Under the pieces are notes generated by a model. It was not told where the DNA came from. It worked only from the letters and a program-made list of their open reading frames with translations, and searched no databases. Positions 1 through 11,190 of a DNA stretch of 64,000 nt are shown in pieces. Source of the stretch: Euphorbia lathyris (lineage: Eukaryota; Streptophyta; Magnoliopsida; Malpighiales; Euphorbiaceae). The stretch is taken from contig NC_088910.1 of NCBI RefSeq assembly GCF_963576675.1, positions 105,428,807-105,492,806 of the forward strand, written 5' to 3'. A program made the position numbers and the translations under genes. The first letter of the stretch is position 1, and each line of letters begins with the position of its first letter.

Positions 1-33
1 AAACCCAATCTCCATTCAGATCTTTAATAGCCT
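1..33 (-). mobile_element. Left remnant of LINE A (ORF2) split by the gypsy element
   Basis: These bases continue the LINE coding frame that stops at 8214 on the other side of the gypsy element. Read on the minus strand, the frame runs on from the LINE segment after allowing for the 5-bp duplication AGCCT (29-33 and 8214-8218). Seen: the duplication and the compatible frame. Inferred: the rest of LINE A ORF2 (reverse transcriptase) lies to the left of the window. Confidence 0.75.
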
Positions 34-499
34 TGATAGCTTGCTGGATCCGCTTTGATATTCTTTGCCGGAGTTACCTGCAAAACAAAACCGGAGACAG
101 GATCTCCGGGAAAACTCTCCGACGATCAAGTCAGTTTTTGTAAAAATGAGTCTATAATTTAGCAATAGCTTTGTGGGAAAAAATGTGAACGTACTTCCCC
201 CCTTATTCTTAAGGCCTTTTATAGGTGTTTTTTGAGTAACCACCGAGGGCGGTTACTCCTTAGTGGGCCACGTTCTGAGGGCGGTTACCCCTTTTTAGGC
301 CATGTCCCTTTCGTGGCTTTCATGGCAATGAACGTGGTTCTGAGTGGGAGTCTTGATGCTCCGTTTAGGAATTCGGGGCGGTTTACTCGCTGCGCCCGCT
401 TCCTTCATTCGGGTCCCGTCCAATCTTAGCCCATGGGGCTTTAATATGGGGTGGGCTTGCGAAATGAATATAACCCGTTTTGGGCTTCGTGGGTTATCA
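34..499 (-). repeat. 3' LTR of the gypsy element
   Basis: 466 bp, starting TGATAGCTTG and ending GGGTTATCA on the plus strand. It matches 7747-8213 almost base for base; differences I can see include T/G near 140, CTT/CCT near 196, CCACC/TGCCG near 240 and GTG/CTG near 454. It is preceded, in element orientation, by the polypurine tract. Confidence 0.95.
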
Positions 500-513
500 C
501 ATGCCTCCCCCTT
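500..513 (-). promoter_or_regulatory. Polypurine tract of the gypsy element
   Basis: On the minus strand AAGGGGGAGGCATG lies directly against the 3' LTR start (TGATAACC). This is the expected place for plus-strand DNA priming. Confidence 0.8.
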
Positions 514-598
514 GGTCTAGCAAGAGCCCTTTTAGGGTCTTTTTATAGGGGACGCTTCGTCTTTGTCGAGAAGCGTTCTGTAGAGGTATATTATTGCT

Positions 599-1378
599 TT
601 GTCCTTCGCTTTCAAATATCTTGTGTTCATTGTAACCGCATATTTCTATTCGCCCATTTTTATTTGTGAGACGTGTTATATGCAGATTATCAATTTCGCT
701 GAGGGCATTCTCCGAAGGGATGCAGAGCGAGCCAAGGAGTTGGAAAGTCTTGGTACGGAATTGGCGACTCAGAAGTCGCTTTATGATGATGTCCAAGGGA
801 AGGTGAAGGTCCTAGAGGGCACCTGTCAGAAGGCCGTGGGCGAGAAGGAGGAGGCCCTTAAATCCCTTCAGGCCAAGTCCGATGAACTGCAAAAATCCCT
901 CGACGACCTAGCTGCTTTCAAGGAGGCCCAAAAGAAGAGGGTTGAGGAGGTTTTGGCTGAAGATGGCGCCCGCATCTACTGGTATGGGGAGCGGATTCAT
1001 GCCGCTTATGAGCACGGGCATCAGGATCTAGTACTTAACCGCCCCAAAGTTCCCATCCCTGAAAAGGATTTAACTGGGGAGTGGGATAAGCTGGAAGCCG
1101 AGGATGCTGATATGGATGAGGTACTCTTCTTAGATTGGAAGAGTCTTCAGGATCCTCCGATTAGCTGCGAGATCCCTATTCAGCCCGCGGAAGGAGAGGC
1201 ACCCCAAGCCGTTTCTCAACCTGTGCAAGAGGTACCTCTCGCCAAAGAGGTTACTGAAGCGGTTACCGATTCAAGGGTTGAGGATTCGCTTGAAGTAGAT
1301 CCTCCTACCGGAGGAGATGAGGGAGTCGCCGCAGTCCAGGAGGGCATTAGGGGCAAAGGAGAGGAAGCTGTAGCATAG
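599..1378 (+). CDS. Antisense ORF of the Tat element: coiled-coil, acidic-tail protein of unknown function
   Basis: A 259-codon ORF lies between the integrase end and the 3' LTR, on the strand opposite gag-pol. Residues 1-25 are hydrophobic and may not be translated: an in-frame ATG lies at 680 and a good splice acceptor (TTATATGCAG) ends at 685. From about residue 35 to 125 the protein is a heptad-like coiled coil rich in Lys, Glu and Leu (AKELESLGTELATQKSLYDD). A conserved-looking middle follows (ARIYWYGERIHAAYEHG, then DEVLFLDWKSL near 185), then a Pro/Glu/Val-rich acidic tail. Extra ORFs, including antisense ones, are known between pol and the 3' LTR in Tat/Retand-type elements, with no assigned role. 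It stays open while gag-pol has five stops. A first exon in or near the LTR is possible. Confidence 0.55.
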   Translation: MSFAFKYLVFIVTAYFYSPIFICETCYMQIINFAEGILRRDAERAKELESLGTELATQKSLYDDVQGKVKVLEGTCQKAVGEKEEALKSLQAKSDELQKSLDDLAAFKEAQKKRVEEVLAEDGARIYWYGERIHAAYEHGHQDLVLNRPKVPIPEKDLTGEWDKLEAEDADMDEVLFLDWKSLQDPPISCEIPIQPAEGEAPQAVSQPVQEVPLAKEVTEAVTDSRVEDSLEVDPPTGGDEGVAAVQEGIRGKGEEAVA

Positions 1379-1653
1379 CTTAACTCATATTTGGACTTTT
1401 GTATGTAAAAACCATGTAACAAACCGCTCTGATATATATATTTTCTTTCGGTTGTTGCTTTTCATATGTGTGTGATTGTCACTTTTTTGCCCTTTATATG
1501 TGCCCTTTGTCCTTTTGCCGACTCCATATTTGTGTTTCTTCATAGCTAGGGTGGCCAGACCCTTTTTGCAATTTTGAGTACTCGTTTATTCGCTTAATTT
1601 TATGCCTTAACTTATAATTCTTCTTTCGAAAATAATCATAAGTTTTGATCATA

Positions 1654-1887
1654 AGGTTTTGCGAGTGATGCGTAATCATGCATCCGCCTTTCTTTAACAG
1701 GCAACACATTTATGTGTTTTTGATTTTAACCCTAAGGTTTTTTACGAGTGATGCGTAATCAAGCATCCGCCTTTCTTTAAGAGGCAACACATTTATGTGT
1801 TTTTGATTTTAACCCTAAGGTTTTTTGCGAGTGATGCGTAATCAAGCATCCGCCTTTCTTTAACAGGCAACACATTTATGTGTTTTT
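1654..1887. repeat. 83-bp minisatellite, about 2.8 copies, in the gypsy 3' region
   Basis: The motif GCGAGTGATGCGTAATCA recurs at 1661, 1744 and 1827, an exact 83-bp spacing. Each unit also carries CATCCGCCTTTCTTTAA and ACACATTTATGTG. Copies differ by only a few bases, so the amplification is recent. Confidence 0.9.
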
Positions 1888-2065
1888 GTAAAGAATCCGC
1901 ATTTTGTTGTAACATACTGAGTGAATGTAATAACTTTTATTGAGAAAAAGTTTATTACATATGTACACCAATTGTGCGGGATCGAAGCCTCATTAAAACC
2001 TTTTATCAGAAAACCCAGTGGGAAAAACTCATAAAAGGAAAAAGAGTACTCGTCATTTTCTCGAA

Positions 2066-5000
2066 CTACTCGGCCTTTCTATATAGGCGTAGATTCTCTA
2101 GATTCCAGGTGCGCGGGAGCTTCTTTCCACTCATTTCTTCTATTTCGAAAGTGGCCGGTCCCATCTTCTTGGATACTTTGTATGGCCCGATCCAGTTGAC
2201 GCCTAGCTTGCCTTTGCCATCTCTAGACTGTATTTTATCTGCTTTTTTCAAGACCAAGTCGTTTTCGTTGATCATTACTTTTCGCACTCTTCTGTCATGG
2301 TATTTCTTGATTCTATTGCGGTACATTGCCATTCGCATGTAAGCTTTTTCTCTTCGTTCCTCCACAGAATCCAAAGCATCTCTGATGTTGATAGGATTTT
2401 GTGTGTCGCAATAATAAATTGTCCGATCTGTGGGCGACTTGATTTCAACAGGTAGGACTGCTTCGGCTCTATAAACTAGCGAGAAAGGTGTTTCGCCTGT
2501 TGCTGCCTTTACAGAGGTTTTGTATGCCCACAACATATGGGGTATCTCATCCGCCCAACTTGTTTTTTTTGTCACCTAGCCGCTTCTTGATGCCTTGAAC
2601 CATGGCCCTGTTGGTAACCTCCGTCATACCATTTGATTGGGGATGGTTTACAGAAGAAAAATGATTCTTGATTCCCATGCTTTCGCAGTATGTTTTGAAC
2701 TTGGCACAGTTGAACTGGGTGCCATTGTCGGTTATAAGCTTCTACGGGATCCCAAATCGCATGATAATGTTCTCTCGTAAGAACTCGATCATTCGCTCAG
2801 GTGTTTGTGCGGTTACTGCCTCCGCTTCTACCCATTTGCTGAAGTGGTCCACTGTGACTATCAAATACTTCCTTTTTTTTGTTGTTTCTGGGAATGGACC
2901 CACTATATCAATTCCCCATGTTGCGAATGGCCACGCCATCATTATAGTGATTTGTTCAGCTCCGGGAACATGCTTTTCATTCGCATGGATTTGACAGTTG
3001 TGACATTCCACAACCATCTTCTGGGAATCTTCCACCACCTTGGGCCAGTAGTATCCCATCAGTTTGACCTTTCTTGCCAATACCGCCGAAGCTTCGTGCG
3101 CGCCATAAATTCCTTCGTGTAGTTCTCGCAGCACATAGTCTCCTTCATTGCGACTAACGCATTTCAACCATGGACATGTGTACGATTTCCGATACAAAGT
3201 TCCATCCCGCATTGAATATCGTGCCGACTGCCCAATTATTTTTCTGGCTAAGCTCTTATCAACCGGCAAATCTCCCTGCTCCAGATATTGACGGATTGGC
3301 ATCCGCCAATCTTCATCGTCTTCCAGTTCCTCGATGATCATAATCTGATCAACCTCGAATGCTGGTGCCGATTTTATTTCCAAGCTGCATGCTTTTTGAC
3401 TCCATGGTTCTCTACTTGCCGCTGCTTTTGCCAATTCGTCAGCTTTTGCATTTTGGCCTCGTGGAACATGCACCATCTCACAAACGACTCCCTTGTGCGT
3501 TAACTCTTGTGTCAATCGGCTGACCACCTGATGGTATTTTACTAGCTCCTCCTGTTTCACCAGATAAATTTTTGTGATCTGGTTTATCATGAGTTTGGAA
3601 TCGCTGTAGATTACCACTCTTTCTGGGGTGAGTTCATTGAGCAACCTCAATCCACATATCATAGCCTCGTATTCTGCGGCATTATTGGTAGTTTTGAAAG
3701 TTAATTTTGCTGCATAATACAGGCGGATAACCTCCGAACCTTTGATGACGATTCCTAGCCCAGCTCCGTCTGCAGATAAGGCCCCATCTGTGTACATGCT
3801 CCACTCTTCTTTTTGTGCCTTTGGACATTCATCATCATCCCAGGTGAATTCGTTCACGAAGTCGGCGAGCACTTGGCTCTTTAGCGCTGGTCTTCCTTCA
3901 TAGCGGATATCGTATTCGCCCAGGCGAATTGACCATTTCATCAACCGACCGGATGCGTCAGGTTTCTGCAATACCTTTCGCATTGGGATGCCAGTTCTCA
4001 CAATGACAGTATGCGCCTGAAAATATGGTTTCAATCTAGTCGCCGTGGTTATCACCGCGAGGGCCATTTTGTCCAACTTCGAATACCGGAGTTCTGCGTC
4101 CTTCAAGACTTTGCTCACGTAGTATACTGGATATTGTTGCCCTTCTTCTTCTCGCACCATCACAGTGCATATCGCCATGCTGGTGACGGATACATAAAGA
4201 AACAAATCTTCTCCGTCTTCCGGCCTGCTCATTAAGGGTGGATAACATAGTAATCGCTTTATCCCCTCAAATGCTTCTTGACAATCCGGCGTCCATTCAA
4301 AGGACTTGGATTTTTTGATGGCATTGTAGAAAGGTAGACATCGCCTAGCTGAGCATGATATGAATCGCCCTAATGCCACCAACCGCCCGTTCAGTCTTTG
4401 TACTTCCCTTATGTTCCTTGGCGTCTTCATCTCCATTACTGCTTTAACCTTCTCAGGATTCGCCTCAACTCCTTTGCCGCTAACAATGAAACCCAGGAAC
4501 TTTCCCGCTCTTGCTCCGAATGTGCATTTCTCTGGGTTCAATTTGAGGCCATATTTGATCAACACTTCTAGGATTTCTTTGATATCCCGTGGGTGGTCTT
4601 GCATTTTCTTGCTTTTGATGATCATGTCATCAACATAGATCGAGAAGTTCTCGCCGGATTTGTCTGAAAATATCTTGTTCATCATCCTCTGGTATGTTGC
4701 TCCCGCGTTTTTCAATCCAAAGGGCATCACCTTGAAGCAATAAGTCGTCTGGTGAGTTATGAATGATGTTTTGATTTCATCCGCCTTCTCCATGGGTATC
4801 TGATGGTAACTGGATTTCACGTCGGTGAATGATAAAGCTTCATATCCTACAGTTCCATCTACCAATATATCAATGTTAGGAAGTGGATACATATCTTTCG
4901 GACATGCCTTGTTCAAGTCTTTGAAGTCGACGCACATTCTGTACGTTCCATTCGGCTTTTTGACTAGCACCATATTGGCTAGCCATTCCGGATAGGTGAC

Positions 5001-7688
5001 TTCTCGAATCGCATCCGACCTTAGCAAGTCCGCCACTGCTTTTTCAATCGCCTTTTGCCGCTCAGGAGCATGTCCCCTCTTCTTTTGCCGCACTGGGGTT
5101 GCCCCTTTGTCTACATTCAACCGATGGGTTGCTACGTCTGGGCTTATTCCTTTTAGCACTTCATTTGGGGCGGCAAATGCCGACTCACATTGGATCAATA
5201 CCTCGGTAATGGCTTTCTTTGTTTCTTCTGAGAGTCCAGCCAATATTCGCACGTTCTTGTCATTCGAGATGGCGAATAGTTCCGTTTCTCCCAATGCTTC
5301 CACCGGCAGCTTCTCTTCGACTTTATCCTCCTCTTCCGGTTTTGGTTCAAGTGATAATGTATAGGCCTGTTGAGATACAAGTTGATCACCTTCAACTATG
5401 ACTCGCCCTTGGTGTGTTGGCAAATGTAACGTTAAATGCTTCATTGAGATGAGCGACTCCGTCTCCGACAGGAATGGCCGTCCCAGAATTATGTTGTAGG
5501 CCAGTGGGAGATCAACAATTGCGAATTCTAAATCACTTCGCCATTTTAGGTTCTTATCGCCCATTTCTGCCTCCAACACCACCTGCCCACTTGTTTGGGA
5601 GGATTGACCCCCAAAACCAGTTACATCCATGAAGGTGTGTTCCACCCGCTCGTCGTTGATTCCTAACTTGTTGAATGCTGTCTGGGTAATGACGTTGCAA
5701 GAACTGCCTGTGTCGATAAGGACCCGCTTGACGTCCCATCCTTCAACGGCCATCGTGATCACCAGGGCATCCGCATGTGGCTCCGTGATTCTTGCAAATG
5801 AGTAATTGAGGGCATCCCCCCTATGTGTGTTGCTCTTTCGCCGTTCACGGCGAGTTCTTTTTGTTGGAGGCTCGTAGATTCCGCCTGCTATCACGTTTAT
5901 CACCCCTTTCTTCTGCTTCTTTTCTGGCCGTGTTTCTCCCTCATGCGGGAGCGTTGTTTTCTCATCTGCTGTTTCTTTTCTTACAAATTGACTCAGCTTG
6001 CCTCTCTCGATCAGTTTTTCTATTTTCTTCTTCAGTTCGTAGCAATCATCTGTGTCATGGCCATTCAACCTGTGGAACCTGCAATACTTACTGGGATAGC
6101 GCCCCAAACTGGTTCGGCCTTTCACCTCGGGGAACCGCACATCCTTCTTCAAGGGGCTCTTTTCGATCCAAAGTAACACCTCTTGGCGAGTCGTGTTTAG
6201 TGGCGTGTGATATCCTCCACCTTGAAAGGGACGATCGCCTCTTCGAACAAAATTACTTTTGGACTGGGTCTGACGCCGACTGTCCGAAGTGGTTCTAGCG
6301 GCCTCTCTTTCTCGCCGAGTTTGGGCCCTATGTTCCCTGTTGACATCATCCACTTCCATGAATTCCTTTGCTATCTTCATGAGCTCGGCTACAGTGCGTG
6401 GTTTGTTACGGATGATTTCTTCCCGCATGCTCCAATCTGTGGTTCCATCCGCCATGATGTTGCGAATACTCACGATATCTGGATTCTGCAATCGCACCAG
6501 GATATCGTTAAAGGCGACAACAAATTCCCTTAGGGAATTATAGTTTCTCTGTTTGATCTCCTTCAGCTGCCTATCTGTCACATCTGCCGCTTTACAGCCC
6601 ACGAACTTCGCACAGAAATCCCGATTATATTGTTGCCAATTGTGAATAGATTATGCCGGTAAAGATCGAAACCAATCAGATGCCGCACCGCCCAAAGTTG
6701 TCGAGAATAACCTGCAAATTATGCTTTCGCTTGCCCCTGCAACATCCATTAACTCTCTGTAGTTCCTGACATGAGCCTCAGGGTCAGAATTTGGATCCCC
6801 ATAGTATTTTGGTATGGCAGGTGCTTTGATTCTGTGATCTGGAATGAATTCCCGCAACGAAGGGGCAAAAGGTGAATCGCTCTGGACCTTTGCTCTCGGC
6901 CGAGGTGAGTACCCCATTCGCTCCATCATGCTCCGTAATTGATCTTCTAAGTCAATATCGGGTACTCACCGGACCTCTTCCATCCGCTGCTGGTGAATTC
7001 TGGATGGCATCCACTCGCCCATCGGTGTTGAGACGGGTGCCTATTGCTGGACCAATCGCCGTCCCGTTATAGGATCAAAGTTCTATGTGTGCTCACGCCC
7101 AGACATAGTTGTGTTAGGCGTCATCAATTCCGAACGTCTGTGAGGAAAAGGGTCCAGTTGTTGTAGCGGAAGAGTGCCTTGCATTCCTGGCAACGGTTGG
7201 GATGGTTGCCAGGTTGGATGTGTCGTCGTAATGAGATCTGGGTGCGAGTAGTTGCTCGAGTGACTGTGTGGATTCGTGCGACTACTCTGGCCCACTTGAT
7301 TTGGCACCTGAGATGGCTGCGGAAGGACAGGTATGACAGGAATAGTCGGTGATTGTGTTGAGATAACCACAGGTTCCTGAGGGGCAGGCGCCATGGCGGT
7401 ATCGCGTTCGGCGAGGGCGGTTAATAAATTAATCATTCGATTGCCAGCCGCCTGGCTCATATTCGAAACCAAGACCTGTCCTGCCATCTGCACGAAATCG
7501 CTATTGGACATCTCCATTTCATTTTGCACCTGCACTTCCAATAAGGGACCCAATTGTCCCGAGGGGCCTGACGAGCTAGGCACCACAGGCTGAGTACCTA
7601 CAGGCTGCGAATTTGCAATCCGTGAACCTCGTGAGTTCATGCTAGTGGATCTGGTCGTAACACCGGTCGTTCGTGATGGTTCTGACAT
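2066..7688 (-). pseudogene. gag-pol polyprotein of the Tat-lineage gypsy element, inactivated
   Basis: One reading frame runs from the Met at 7688 to 2742 and is interrupted by in-frame stops at 7083, twice between 7083 and 6929, at 6651 and at 2742. A frame change follows in an A8 run near 2565-2572, after which integrase ends at 2066. In the open piece 6602-2742 (1286 codons) I see a Gag C-terminus, a CxFHxxxGHDTxxC knuckle near residue 175, protease DTGSS at 297, reverse transcriptase with YVDD at 656, a first RNase H lacking its usual aspartate (LYVSVT near 802), a second RNase H with YTDGA, AEYEA and YSDSK (937-1003), and integrase with the HHCC region near 1163-1203 and the first catalytic Asp in WGIDIVGPF. 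The second Asp (TDNG) and the Glu follow after the stop. It cannot make a full polyprotein. Non-autonomous spread with outside proteins remains possible. Confidence 0.93.
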
Positions 7689-7728
7689 GTTCTTCGTGTA
7701 CCTTTAACCAAGTGTTGGTAAAAAAGGT

Positions 7729-7746
7729 CCACGATCACCGCACCAA
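7729..7746 (-). promoter_or_regulatory. Candidate primer-binding site of the gypsy element
   Basis: Immediately inside the 5' LTR the minus strand reads TTGGTGCGGTGATCGTGG. Position and the TGG-containing start fit a tRNA primer-binding site. It is not the common initiator-Met type (TGGTATCAGAGC), and I cannot name the priming tRNA. Nearly the same sequence recurs at 34695-34715. Confidence 0.6.
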
Positions 7747-8213
7747 TGATAGCTTGCTGGATCCGCTTTGATATTCTTTGCCGGAGTTACCTGCAAAACA
7801 AAACCGGAGACAGGATCTCCGGGAAAACTCTCCGACGATCAAGTCAGTTTGTGTAAAAATGAGTCTATAATTTAGCAATAGCTTTGTGGGAAAAATATGT
7901 GAACGTACCTCCCCCCTTATTCTTAAGGCCTTTTATAGGTGTTTTTTGAGTAACTGCCGAGGGCGGTTACTCCTTAGTGGGCCACGTTCTGAGGGCGGTT
8001 ACCCCTTTTTAGGCCATGTCCCTTTCGTGGCTTTCATGGCAACGAACGTGGTTCTGAGTGGGAGTCTTGATGCTCCGTTTAGGAATTCGGGGCGGTTTAC
8101 TCGCTGCGCCCGCTTCCTTCATTCGGGTCCCGTCCAATCTTAGCCCATGGGGCTTTAATATGGGCTGGGCTTGCGAAATGAATATAACCCGTTTTGGGCT
8201 TCGCGGGTTATCA
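7747..8213 (-). repeat. 5' LTR of the gypsy element
   Basis: 467 bp, TGATAGCTTG...GGGTTATCA on the plus strand, almost identical to 34-499. The primer-binding site lies directly next to it at 7729-7746, which fixes it as the 5' LTR of a minus-strand element. AGCCT follows at 8214-8218 and completes the TSD. Confidence 0.95.
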
Positions 8214-9305
8214 AGCCTCAATTCGATTCCTTTGCCTCCTAATAATAGTAGAAAGATGGAAATACCTGGTATTGCGATCTCCATCTTTGATCCACTCCTT
8301 TCTAGACTTCTGAAACCAAAGTAACTCTTCTTGCCTTAACACCGCTTCCAATTCCTTCTGAAGAGTTCTAAGAAGACCATCCAAACTATGATCAAACCTA
8401 ACCTCCAAACTACATTGAATGCCTTCAATTCTGCTCAAAAGTTTATTCTTCCTCCTGATAATATGGCCAAAGATGTTTTTATTCCATCCCACCATATTCC
8501 TTCTAAAACCCTCAGTAGCAAGTAAAACATTAGAATGAGGCTGCCAATTATCCTGAACAAAGTTTTTAAACTCAGGGTGAGATTCCCAAGCCACCTGGTA
8601 CCTAAAAGGTCTATCCCCTCTAGGATGATGACCCTTCACCAGCTTGATAAGAATAGGGTAGTGATCAGAGTGTCTGAAAGGGAGATTTACCACAGATGCT
8701 TCAGGAAATCTATAAAGGGTCGCAATATTAGCATAAACTTTGTCTAACCGAACAAAGATACTATTACGTTTCCAGGTAAACTTATGACCAGCGGCACCCA
8801 GATCCGAAAGCCCAAACAAATCCATACTCTACTTATGGTTGAGACATCGGTTCACATAGTGATTCCCACCCCCTCTTTGATCGCTCATAAGGGCAATATC
8901 ATTAAAATCACCAGCCACAAGCCAAGCCACTTCCATACTCGTACTCATAGTATACAGAACCTCCCACAACCTTTTACGATTGGCCAAAATAGGATCAGCA
9001 TAAACAAAAGTAATAAAGAAAGGTTTATTACCTGGATAAACAAACTTGCTATGAATAAATTGTTTATCCATACTAACAATATCAATATGAACACGATCTG
9101 GCTTCCAGAAAAGCCAAATCCCACCAGCCCGGCCAGTAGCTTCCGATCTGACACAATTCCAATTTCTATCAGCTTTAATACCACTGACCTTTGTTTCCAA
9201 CAAAGCAAAACAAGAAGGGTTAAATTGTTTAATTAAATCGTTAACATGGATACGGGTAGCCTTGCTAGCCGCTCCTCTAACATTCCACGCAAACAAATCC
9301 ATCAC
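8214..9305 (-). pseudogene. LINE A ORF2, endonuclease part
   Basis: The frame begins at MMDLFAWNVRG (9305), 33 bp after the ORF1 stop, and has one in-frame TAG at about 8826-8828. APE-type endonuclease motifs are present: LLETKVSG, VYADP, AGDFNDIAL, RLDKVYANI and the SDHYPI histidine motif. The linker to reverse transcriptase (SRKEWIKDGDRNTRYFH) follows and the frame is then cut by the gypsy insertion. The endonuclease nicks target DNA in L1 retrotransposition. The stop plus the insertion make it dead. Confidence 0.88.
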
Positions 9306-9337
9306 AAAGGAAGACTACTGACCACAGGCATAACACC

Positions 9338-10949
9338 CTAAACCAGATACTTACTAGGGGCTCCTACGAGCCTAGAGGAGGTACCAGACGGCCCCCTTTT
9401 TTCCAAAAATTCCAAGGAACTTTGGTTATTTTTCTGATTACCCTTAGGTTTTTTCATACTCATTTTATTGACACCCATAGGCTTCCCATTTCTATGCTCA
9501 ACACAGTTTTTCGGGATACTAACCTCTTTGTACTTCTCATTTGCCAATGGGGCATGAGTCTGGGAGCCATCCAAGGCCTCAACTTTGGATTCAAATAGAG
9601 GGTTAACAGCCTCCACCTTATTAGCCGTCGGCTCAGCAGACTCTAATCCTGGCATGCTTAGCTCCAGTTGCTCATTCGAAAGGTCAGAGTCTTGAGCATC
9701 CTCAATAGATAGAACCCCAAATCTAGAACCTGAGCCGATGAACTTATCATCACCAGTACCTTCTTTCTCCTTTGGGCAGGGCTTCTCCTTAATCTCAGGA
9801 CTGGACTGGAGAAGACCATTATCCTTCATAATGTCAGGAGGACGATTCTGAACAATAGTCGCACGAGTCCTTCGTTTTCCCGACCTCTTTGCAACCATCA
9901 AGGGACCAAAGTTCCTCCCATCTCCTTGAATCCCCTCTTCTCTCACTCTAACGGTCTCAACGACCTCAACAACCACCTTCTCCCTCGTAGGACAACCTTC
10001 AAAAGTATGACCAAACATACCACACTCATAACAAATATTATGAATACCTTCATACTCAATAAAGTAAACTGTATTATGAATATAGAATTTAGACAGAAGG
10101 GGCTTAGCAAGATCGATATCAATACATACTCTAGCAAACTTGCCTCTAACTGCCCCTATGGTAGTTTTATCCACATGGTGAACTCTACCAACAAACCCAC
10201 CAATTTTATTAAGAAAGCTTTCATTATAATATTCAATAGGTAGTCCCGGGAATCTCGCCCAAGTAAGAATCCTATTCACAGAACAGTCATGTGGATTAAA
10301 GTTATGGACCCATGGCCTTAAAGCCAGAACATGGTTAGAAATAATATATGGACCACCATTAATCATAACATTATAGTCTTCTGCCCTAGTAAATGGCCCA
10401 CTGTGCCTGGATTCTCTGAGCAAAATAGTTAAAACTAATTCTTTTTCCAAGCACCATTACAATTAATGATAGCTTCCATTTATCCCTGAGGCCACGCTTC
10501 TCTGTCGAGGAAAGCCGAATTACCGGACATAAAGGGTCATCTTGTTCTCCATCCTCAATATCTGAGTCAGAAAAATCCTCCTCCGATTCATTTTCTATAA
10601 TACCTTCGTTTAACAAAGGCTCCTCCTCAACCACTCTCATTACCGTATCTTTCCACGAATTTTTACCAAAACCTTGTTCGTTAATATTTTTGTTAACTCC
10701 ATTACCGATAACCCTAGAACCCAACTTCACAATGGAACGGGCCTCCTCGGCCATCGCAGAAATCCCACCGCCCACCACCATGGCGCCCCATGCCCCCTGG
10801 CCTACCAATCCACCCCCCTGGACTATCGCCCCATCCCCTACCCTTCTCACACCCCCTTCGCCCTCGCCTATCTCCTCCACTGCAGGAAACTCCACCCCGC
10901 CGACCCGCTGCACACCACCACTCCCCTGCCCTAAACCTTCACTCCCCAC
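9338..10949 (-). pseudogene. LINE A ORF1: DUF4283/zinc-knuckle RNA-binding protein, frame-broken
   Basis: Two overlapping frames (10949-10386 and 10450-9338) together read as a plant L1 ORF1. The N-terminus is Gly-rich, followed by an acidic stretch (ESEEDFSDSDIEDGEQDD). The start of the DUF4283 fold follows (CPVIRLSSTEKRGL, LIVMVLGKRISFNYF), with a frame change plus an apparent short internal deletion near 10400-10440. The second frame resumes the fold (EDYNVMINGGPYIIS) and ends in a CCHC knuckle (CYECGMFGHTFEGC) near residue 140. In this family the protein binds the LINE RNA. A basic/acidic linker completes the C-terminus. Non-functional as it stands. Confidence 0.85.
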
Positions 10950-11190
10950 CGGATCCGAACGCTGGATTCCTAAAACTCCTCCCGATCCGCCGATCCCCTC
11001 CCACCTTCCTCAGCCGCTCTCCCTCCACCCCCTCCTTCTCCCCATCCGACTCTGGATCCACGCCGATCCCCTTCCCAGCCACCCGATCCACCTTCCCCGG
11101 CAAAGATCGGCCCCCGCACCGCCTTGCGCCCTCTCCGCCGACCGCCCCCACACCCTCACCCGCTCTCTCTCTTTCGCCATTCGATTTTTT

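Larger units (their letters stand above)
34..8213 (-). mobile_element. Ty3/gypsy LTR retrotransposon, Tat lineage, full length but with broken coding
   Basis: The element has two LTRs of about 466 bp (34-499 and 7747-8213), each TG...CA, and a perfect 5-bp TSD AGCCT at 29-33 and 8214-8218. It lies on the minus strand: the right LTR is the 5' LTR, followed by a primer-binding site, gag-pol, a non-coding 3' region and a polypurine tract before the left LTR. The domain order is Gag, protease, reverse transcriptase, a degenerate RNase H, a second RNase H and integrase. The second RNase H and the long 3' region with an antisense ORF mark the Tat lineage. The LTRs differ at about seven bases and one indel by eye, which suggests an insertion within the last million years or so if typical plant rates apply. 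It inserted into LINE A. Confidence 0.95.
8214..11190 (-). mobile_element. LINE A (L1 type), 5' part, host of the gypsy insertion
   Basis: Minus-strand non-LTR retrotransposon with ORF1 (10949-9338), ORF2 endonuclease (9305-8214) and a GC-rich 5' leader up to about 11190. The leader is the pyrimidine-rich block on the plus strand ending in TTTTTTTTTTTTGATAAATC. It is interrupted at 8214 by the gypsy element and continues at 1-33. The 5' boundary is approximate, and I could not pair a TSD because the 3' end is outside the window. Confidence 0.85.

Noticed and set aside
2668..6543. Many plus-strand ORFs across the gypsy pol region
   Set aside because: Shadows of the conserved gag-pol frame on the opposite strand.
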